From the NCBI GenBank assembly GCA_003313425.1, contig NHZP01000022.1:248001-312000 (forward strand): a stretch of 64,000 nt of DNA, given 5' to 3'. A program made the position numbers and the translations under genes. The stretch comes from Pseudopyrenochaeta lycopersici. Its lineage: Eukaryota > Ascomycota > Dothideomycetes > Pleosporales > Pseudopyrenochaetaceae. Shown piece after piece: positions 57,487 through 64,000 of this stretch (within the stretch, counting starts at the first letter, position 1; each line of letters opens with the position of its first letter). Under the pieces are notes generated by a model, which searched no databases, was not told where the DNA came from, and saw only the letters and a list, made by a program, of their open reading frames with translations.

Positions 57487-57886
57487 ATTTCTGGGTGTTG
57501 TGTGCTGAGCTTTTATCGACGGTAAGTGCAAGAAGGCAAGGTTGGTGTTTGTCCAGGGTTGCAAACACAGCCGCAAAATTTCCACCTTGCTCACCGCACA
57601 ACGTCACAATGCACAACGCAGAGCTACCTCTACAGCAACATCATCAAAGATTTGGAAGGAGGATGATGCAAGTGATATGATATTATTTTTCATGTTGCCA
57701 TCATTTTGCCCATCATGTGGCAGGGTGCTCGAAATCTGCTTGCCTAGGCCTTACTCGAGCAAATGATATTTACAATACCAATGAGAAGTAATTAGGGCTG
57801 CATCCTGTAGAGCCTCCTACCCTTAATCACGTTCCTTTTTTGGCTGAGTGGTTTCGCCTATGATTCAGATGTGGAATCAGCGACTG
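57487..57886. other. Translin promoter and 3' flank of the next gene
   Basis: 400 bp; nothing recognised. Confidence 0.45.
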
Positions 57887-58595
57887 TTAATCTGCCCTCT
57901 CAGCAGGCACTCCATAACAGCTGCCACTAAGGTGGATCCTCAGCTTGACAACCCTCCGTTTCTTTATCCGAAGAAGTTTCGTTCGAGGAACCACTGCCTC
58001 CTCAGCCTTCTCTTCTTCAAGGTCTAGCACAGTGGGGTCGACCGCGCTCCCTAACCGCACTGCCGCCGCATGCTCCCGCGCCTGGTACTCGTACCACAAA
58101 TATCTTGCTTCATCGCAGAACCAATGAAAACTTTGTACCAACCCCATCTCCCGCTCAACATGCATCTCACGCCCCTCAAGGAGTATGCTATCACCGTAAA
58201 GAAGTTGTGTCTTCCAGCTGTTATTATCCCACTTAATCGCCATGTCCAGTTTCGAGATATCCATGCTGTCCTCGGTCTCATGAACACTGTTTTGGAGCGA
58301 ATTAAGACTCTTTACAGAGTTTACTGTCCACTTGGGACTCCGATTCGCTTGCCGCAGACGGGGTCTGATAGCGAAACAGAAGAGTGGACTTTGGAGCAGG
58401 AAGCAAACGTAATCTGCGGTTGTGTCAGTTGATACCCACGATTCCAAAGAACGTAAACTCACTAATTAGCTGCGGTTTGTCGTACTCTGGCAGATTGTTG
58501 GGGAGTGTCTTAAGTATCCTTTGCAATCGACTGCGGAGTCGTCTTTCCCTTATTGTGGTCGATGAGACGGACGATAGATTTTTCCTTCTACCCAT
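57887..58595 (-). CDS. Hypothetical protein
   Basis: Two exons on the minus strand: 58595-58463 and 58413-57887; a 49 bp intron (GTGAGT...CAG); 219 residues. Starts MGRRKNLSSVSSTTIRERRL, strongly basic. The middle has a hydrophobic stretch (YVCFLLQSPLFCFAIRPRL) and a well-ordered region (DISKLDMAIKWDNNSWKTQL, LYGDSILLEGREMHVEREMG, LVQSFHWFCDEARYLWYEYQ). An acidic run (DLEEEKAEEA) precedes a basic C-terminus. Not recognised. Splicing links the two exons in frame, replacing the unspliced reading that starts at 58462. Confidence 0.65.
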
Positions 58596-60078
58596 CTTGC
58601 CTCAAGCTCAGACTATGCTATCGGTTCTCGAGAGTTTTATGCAATAGAACTCTTGCTTATCGGTCTGAGCTGTGGACTATATATGCACGGCGTAATAAAC
58701 TGGGTTGATATCCAGCTCTTGCTTTGAGATTAACAAGAAATACATGAGCTAGTCCTCTGAGCTTTGACTAGGTCAATTCCTTCTCTCACCTTTGGTGAAG
58801 CTGTATAGTGATGTTAAGCGTTCTTTAGTCCTCATCACTCATTGAACTGTTCCACAGTCAAGGCACTTTGCTGGTAAACAGCGCACATTGCAGATAGCTA
58901 GACACCTCGCTGAACCAGCGCATAGAAACATCAAGTGATGACATTATCACTGCCTCGGTAGTCTAGACTTAACATTGCAAAACGAAACACTCGTAAATAA
59001 ATTTTGTCTGCAGTACTTGCATTTTAAATTCACTAATTCATCGAGCCTAACCCAAAGACCATCAGTTTGGTCTATATTTCCATAACCAACACTCTATTTT
59101 AAACAAGAACGTGAATTCGATTGTCTAGTCTATTCAAGCATTGAGTAAATTATACACTCTTGTTGTTCGGGGGCGGGTGTGGCATGACGAAGTCTGGTGT
59201 TCTCCAATTGAAGATTGAGGATTGGAACAAAGGAAAGGCACTTCGAAAAGTGTGGAGCTAGTAATCAGGTCATCACTAAACAGGAGCTTGTTCTCGAACA
59301 GCAGTATGGAAAGCTGAGAGCAGGATATGCAATCGTGAGCAAAAAGACCAGGCCGAAGACTCCACTGGTATGGAAATTTCTAACAGAGTTAGAAAAGGTG
59401 AAGCGTGGATCAAGGTTGTTGGACTGCCGGATTCTGTCAGTTCGATCAAGTTGCATGAAACGTCGCAGCTATCAGATGAGGCTCTGACGTGGCGGCTATC
59501 TCGACCCCAGAGCCAGTTACTATGCGGATAAGAGTGGATAATGCATGCATCGAGTTGTGGTTGATCCACAGTTTTACCCGTCTTCAACGTCTACCCAGGA
59601 CGTCAATTCCATTGCGGTGGAATGTCTCAAGTTGTGCTGCCAAGACGAAGATCAACCGCTTTCTCTCCGAATTTCTCACAAATGGAGTGATTGTACAAAA
59701 TGGTATTAATAGCGACTAATTGATGACGGATACGATGTTGAGGCGTGCGCGAGGCTGATCGTACACGAGAGGGGAAAAGTTGGACCTGCAGGGTGGCGTT
59801 AGCGCTGCTTGGCAAGCTGTCGCTCCTGAAACAACCTGACAACATTCACCCTGACAACCGTCTCCGCACTGTACCAGACCCACGTTACACCCCACCGCCC
59901 CTGCCCTCGTTTTTATCCACCTGCGTACAATCACTCGCTGCTCTCGATCGCTCGTTCTGCCCTTGCGCGACCTCCTTCCGGCCCGTCGCCCAATCCTCGC
60001 CGTGCCTCGTGCTCCGTACACAGCCTCATAACCGCCGACGGCCTGAACGACACCACACCTCCCACATCTTGAGCCAAG
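58596..60078. promoter_or_regulatory. Divergent intergenic region, hypothetical gene / chs7
   Basis: 1,483 bp. AT-richer to about 59,170. A 90-codon plus ORF at 59215-59487 has no recognisable content. 59850-60060 is C-rich and probably the chs7 leader. No RNA gene or repeat seen. Confidence 0.4.
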
Positions 60079-61188
60079 ATGGGCTTCGGCGACTTCCAGA
60101 CGATATGTACAAAGGCAGCGATACCACTGTGCGCCCTCGTGGGCCACCAGAAGATCAACGATGGCGTCGGCATCGAGACCAAATGCTACTCCAGGACGAT
60201 TGAGATCGCAAATACCCTTATTTTCCAGGCCGCGAATGATTGTATGCACATTCTGGCCCTGATCATGACGGTGGTCATGATTATACATGTGCGCTCCAAG
60301 TTTACCGCTGTTGGTACGTTGCGCAATCAAAACAAGCCACTGCAACAGTTTATTGACGTTGAACAGGCCGCAAAGAAATCACATCCTTCTTTTATGTCTA
60401 CCTACTCCTGACCGTTGTATCACTCGTCCTCGACGCTGGCGTTGCTGCGCCCGGATCTGCCGCATACCCATATATCGCCGCCGCCCAAAATGGCCTCGTA
60501 TCCGCGCTCTGCACCTGCCTATTGATTAACGGCTTTGTCGGCTTCCAATTGTATGAGGACGGTACAACGCTTTCGGTCTGGCTGCTACGACTCTGCTCCC
60601 TCGGAATGTTCATTGTTGGCGGCGCCGTCTCCCTTCTTACGTTCAAGAACTGGGCCGGTCTCGACCCTAAGAACCCAATCGGAATCTTTGTTGTCACGTA
60701 CATCGTGAATGCCATATTCCTCTTTGTCTATGCCGTGAGCCAGATCATCCTCGTTGTCGGCACATTGGAGGACCGCTGGCCACTGGGTGACATTGCATTC
60801 GGTATTTTCTTCTTCGTCATTGGCCAGGTCATCCTCTACGTCTTCAGCGACACCATCTGCGACAACGTTCAGCACTACCTGGACGGTCTCTTTTTCGCAA
60901 CCATCTGCAATCTACTTGCGGTCATGATGGTCTACAAGGTTCGTTGCCCCGCAATTGCCCCAACTGGCTGAACTCCGCTAACTTATCTAAAAATAGTATT
61001 GGGATTCCATCACCCGTGAAGATCTCGAATTCTCTGTCGGTGTCAAGCAACACAATTGGGAAGTCAAGGAACTTCTACCCGAGGAAGACAAGCGTGGCAC
61101 CGTCTACCAGGACTCCGATTACGCACCATCGCTTTACCAACAACCGTACAACACCCGTCACTCGCATTACTCTGCCGTTGGCCATTAA
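60079..61188 (+). CDS. chs7: Chitin synthase export chaperone Chs7
   Basis: Three exons: 60079-60313, 60367-60938, 60997-61188; introns of 53 and 58 bp; 332 residues. Begins [20 protein letters not shown], a signature start for Chs7, then seven predicted membrane segments: [133 protein letters not shown]. The C-terminal tail ([20 protein letters not shown]) is conserved in fungal Chs7. Family knowledge: ER protein required for exit of class IV chitin synthase Chs3. Length matches the family. Confidence 0.95.
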
Positions 61189-62552
61189 ACTCTCACTCTC
61201 GATTTTCGCGTTTCGCTTCGTCCAAACTTTACATTGTGTATAGATTCATTTAACCGCATCAAGTGGAGTCAGCGGCGTTCTTGGATATTGAAACGAGACT
61301 AGTAATTGTTGTGCAAAAGATGAAGGACTGTATTCAGGTCGCTGATAGCAGTACACGGAGTCCGGAGCAAAGACTTGGGTAATGTGTTTCTTGAACCTTC
61401 TTACGACAGTGCACTCATGACATCACGAGCGCTTATAAAGTAATAAGAAAATATTTTATGCATCTAACTGTACTGTCCACCCACAACTCTGTCGTCGTAC
61501 TATGTTCAAGGTGCTGTGTATAGGCACTTGAACTTTTTCCACCTTGACACTTTCGATTGTGTTGATGGTGCTGCTAAGCGGCATTGGGCCTGAGTTTAAA
61601 AAAAAAATAGCCGTCCGTCCTTGATTGGGAATCTCTCAACGACTAAGAAAGTCAGTGTGACTTGGTCTGGAGGCTAAAACGCTGACAGATGCCATGGCAT
61701 ATGAGCTTTTATGCCACTGGCAGTTGGTTCGTCCTTATCATTCACACTGACCTTTCTTGCGTTGTGCCTCGAGGCGAGGTCAATACGATGCTCTGAAATC
61801 GCACATACTTCCACCTCAACAAGTCTCACAAAGTGTTTGCTCAGTAATTCCTCCAAAGCACATTAGTTTCTTAAGCCCAATATGTAACCGGGTATTCAAG
61901 GGACCCGCGTGCCTCGTGCCGAAATACAGCCTTCGGCCTCGCTGCCGATGCGAGCATCGTTCGGTCAAACAAAGTCTCGACCCGGGATGTCCCAACGCGG
62001 TAATGCCGGCGCAAACTGACATATTTCCACCGCAAACAATAGCGAACTGCCTTATCTGATTACGGTAATTTCCAAGCTCAAATGCGCGCCAACGTGCTGA
62101 TGGGCCGAGTTTTCCACGCGTCGAGAAGGCGAGAAGCCCGGCTTATTAGGGAGTTGTCGTTCGGATTTCTCAATGAGGGGTGACAAGGGGCGGGGTTCGC
62201 TCGTAACGTTGATCAAGGTGGGGATCGCGGGGGAACTGTTAAAAGGGAACGAGATCCGCCTGAATAAGTAGCTGGGCGCGTTTCCCAGATTTTGTGAAAT
62301 CTGATCCTCTTCCCGTGGACTGAATATCGGTGCAATTCAATTGGTAATTTGGGTATGTGCTTACACCATAGATATGATGCGACGAGCTCGACAGATCTCA
62401 TGTATTGCGTCGATTGTAGGGGAAACACTGTTGACACTTTACAGATACTTAGTAGCATCGAATAATCTGTTTTAATTTATTACGACACAAACCTCTGCGC
62501 AGCAATAGCAGCCATAGAATCTTTAAGCCAGCATATACAATATCCTGTTACA
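61189..62552. other. Intergenic, chs7 3' flank and DAK promoter
   Basis: 1,364 bp with shadow ORFs only; poly-A run near 61600. No gene, RNA or repeat recognised. Confidence 0.45.
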
Positions 62553-64000
62553 ATGTCGCGGAAGCATTTCTTCCCCAACCCCGAGGGCGTTGTGGTCCAC
62601 ATGCTCAAGTCCCTCGTAACGCGAAACCAACACATTGCGCTCGACGAAACCAACCGCGTAGTCTACTCCCTCTCGCACCCACCGAACCAGGTCACAATCA
62701 TCTCCGGCGGCGGATCCGGCCATGAGCCTGCGTGGTCTGGCTTTGTTGGCGACGGCATGTTGTCTGCGGCAGTTTGCGGTGACATCTTTGCTAGCCCGAG
62801 TACGAAGCAGATCATGGCTGGAATAAGAAACGTGCCCTCGAACGAGGGCGTTATTTTGTGTATCACTAATTACACGGGAGATATGCTGCATTTTGGGCTA
62901 GCGAGAGAGAAGGGCCAAGCACTGGGGTACAAAGTCGATGTTGTTTGTATGGCAGAAGATGCAGCGTTGGGAAGGGAGAAGAGCGGCAAAGTTGGAAGGA
63001 GAGGGTTGGCAGGAAATTTATTGGGTAAGTTGAACAGGTCATTCTTGGGCAGTCAATGCGGTGCTGTAGATGAGGTTTTGAGTGCTAATTGCTTATAGTT
63101 ATCAAACTTATTGGTGCTGCATCACAGAAAGGATGGGCTTTCGAGCGGTGTCGGAAGATTGGAGAATTGGGCAACTCACAATTGGTGACGATTGGAACAA
63201 GTCTGGATCATTGTCATGTGCCTGGACGAGAGGCGTTCGAGTCGGTGCCAGATGATGCGTGTGTGCTGGGAATGGGTATTCACAATGAGCCAGTAAGCTC
63301 CCCCTCGTCTCTGCCCATAGTTTCCTGTGGTATGAAGCTAAAAGTTTTGCAGGGCCTCCGAACAATATCACCCATGCCGAGCCCGGAAGACATCATCAAG
63401 GAGATGTTGAGGTACTTGTTAGATCCGAGCGACTCTGACCGGGCCTTTGTTCCTTTCTCGCCCTCTGATAATGTCGTGATGCTCGTCAACAACTTCGGCG
63501 GACTGTCTGGGTTGGAATTTGATGCCATGGTCCATATTGCCCTGGAAGTACTCAAGCGCGACTGGAAGATTGTACCAACGAGAATCTATGCTGGCATCTT
63601 GGAGACGAGCTTAAATGGCCAAGGTTTCTCGATCACTTTAGGTAACATGTCAGGCATGGCAAAGGCCATGGATTTGAAAGACGAGGAGGTCATTGAGTTG
63701 TTGGATGCGCCAACAAATGCACCAGCTTGGCCAAAGAATGGATATCGACCCGTCAACGTAAGTAAAGAGACGGAAGAATTGCGCAACAAGGCAAATGCTG
63801 CAGCAGAAGATAAGTCAGGTCTGGGTAAAGGCCCAGCAACACCATCTTCCCTCATCCCAGCACTAAGGAAAGCATGCAACGCCGGTCTCGAAGCAGAGCC
63901 CACAATCACGCAATACGACCTACAAATGGGCGACGGTGACTGCGGCGAAGCCGTCGCAGGCGTCTGCAAATCCATCCTGGCAAACATCAATGCCGTAGAG
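62553..64000 (+). CDS. Dihydroxyacetone kinase (3' truncated by window edge)
   Basis: Exons 62553-63024, 63099-63292 and 63353 to the window end; introns of 74 and 60 bp; at least 438 of about 600 residues. DhaK domain: FFPNPEGVVVHMLKSLV, VTIISGGGSGHEPAWSGFVG, AVCGDIFASPSTKQI, ITNYTGDMLHFGLAREK, LDHCHVPGR (contains the substrate-binding His) and LVNNFGGLSGLEFD. After a linker, the DhaL (ATP-binding) domain begins with QMGDGDCGEAVAGVCKSI, the DxDxGD metal-nucleotide motif. GTAAGT inside exon 3 (63758) is in frame and probably not used. Reaction: ATP-dependent phosphorylation of dihydroxyacetone/glyceraldehyde in glycerol and methylglyoxal metabolism. Clear identification. Confidence 0.95.

Noticed and set aside
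59215..59487. 90-codon plus-strand ORF upstream of chs7
   Set aside because: No domain, no splice-consistent extension, and embedded in an intergenic region.

Overview
The window comes from a filamentous ascomycete. The genes are eukaryotic, with short introns (about 43-95 bp, GT...AG, often CTAAC/CTAAT branch sites). They include fungus-typical families (Zn2Cys6 regulator, PDR-type ABC transporter, PIR cell-wall protein, Chs7, Ste50, Gpi11). A 12-13 kb AT-rich block carries C-to-T damage of the kind left by repeat-induced point mutation (RIP). Protein style and layout suggest Dothideomycetes, probably Pleosporales; this is inference. Exon coordinates below were derived by hand from splice signals and reading-frame continuity.

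Left arm (1-15.4 kb): housekeeping genes. The 3' part of cdc48, a Sus1/ENY2-like small protein, the MAPK adaptor ste50, exosome subunit csl4, the septation GTPase spg1/tem1 with a long repeat-rich N-terminus, ribosome-assembly factor rrb1, an unknown protein, and an RFTS-domain protein resembling Raf2/DIM-7. From 15.9 to 18.5 kb is a small decayed accessory stretch: a short F-box protein and a gene broken by a frameshift and a C-to-T stop.

Transporter-regulator pair (18.8-27.5 kb): a PDR-type ABC transporter (-) and a Zn2Cys6 regulator (+) are divergently arranged. Their intergenic region holds four tandem ~91-109 bp repeats, and each contains a CGG-N4-CCG palindrome, the type of site zinc-cluster proteins bind.

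AT-rich block (27.5-40.2 kb): nested, RIP-mutated mobile elements. A ~450 bp TIR element with telomere-like motifs, Fot1/pogo-like remnants on both sides, a Copia-like pol remnant (-), and inside the Copia a complete 6,955 bp Ty3/Gypsy element (-) with 250 bp LTRs and a perfect 5-bp target duplication. The Gypsy has a self-priming-type primer site, a polypurine tract, and an additional long ORF on the opposite strand between integrase and 3' LTR. A 223 bp solo-LTR-like insertion lies within it. An intact three-exon small gene sits on an undamaged island at 29.9-30.4 kb, and host-gene fragments lie at 30.7 and 40.2 kb.

Right arm (40.9-64 kb): a zinc-dependent alcohol/butanediol dehydrogenase, a Q/P-rich unknown protein, a PIR-type wall protein, an F-box protein, an AtuA-family acyclic-terpene-utilisation-like protein convergent with a phenol-hydroxylase-like FAD monooxygenase, gpi11, translin, an unknown protein, chs7, and the 5' part of a dihydroxyacetone kinase. 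Apart from the divergent ABC/regulator pair and possibly the AtuA/monooxygenase pair, the genes look functionally independent.
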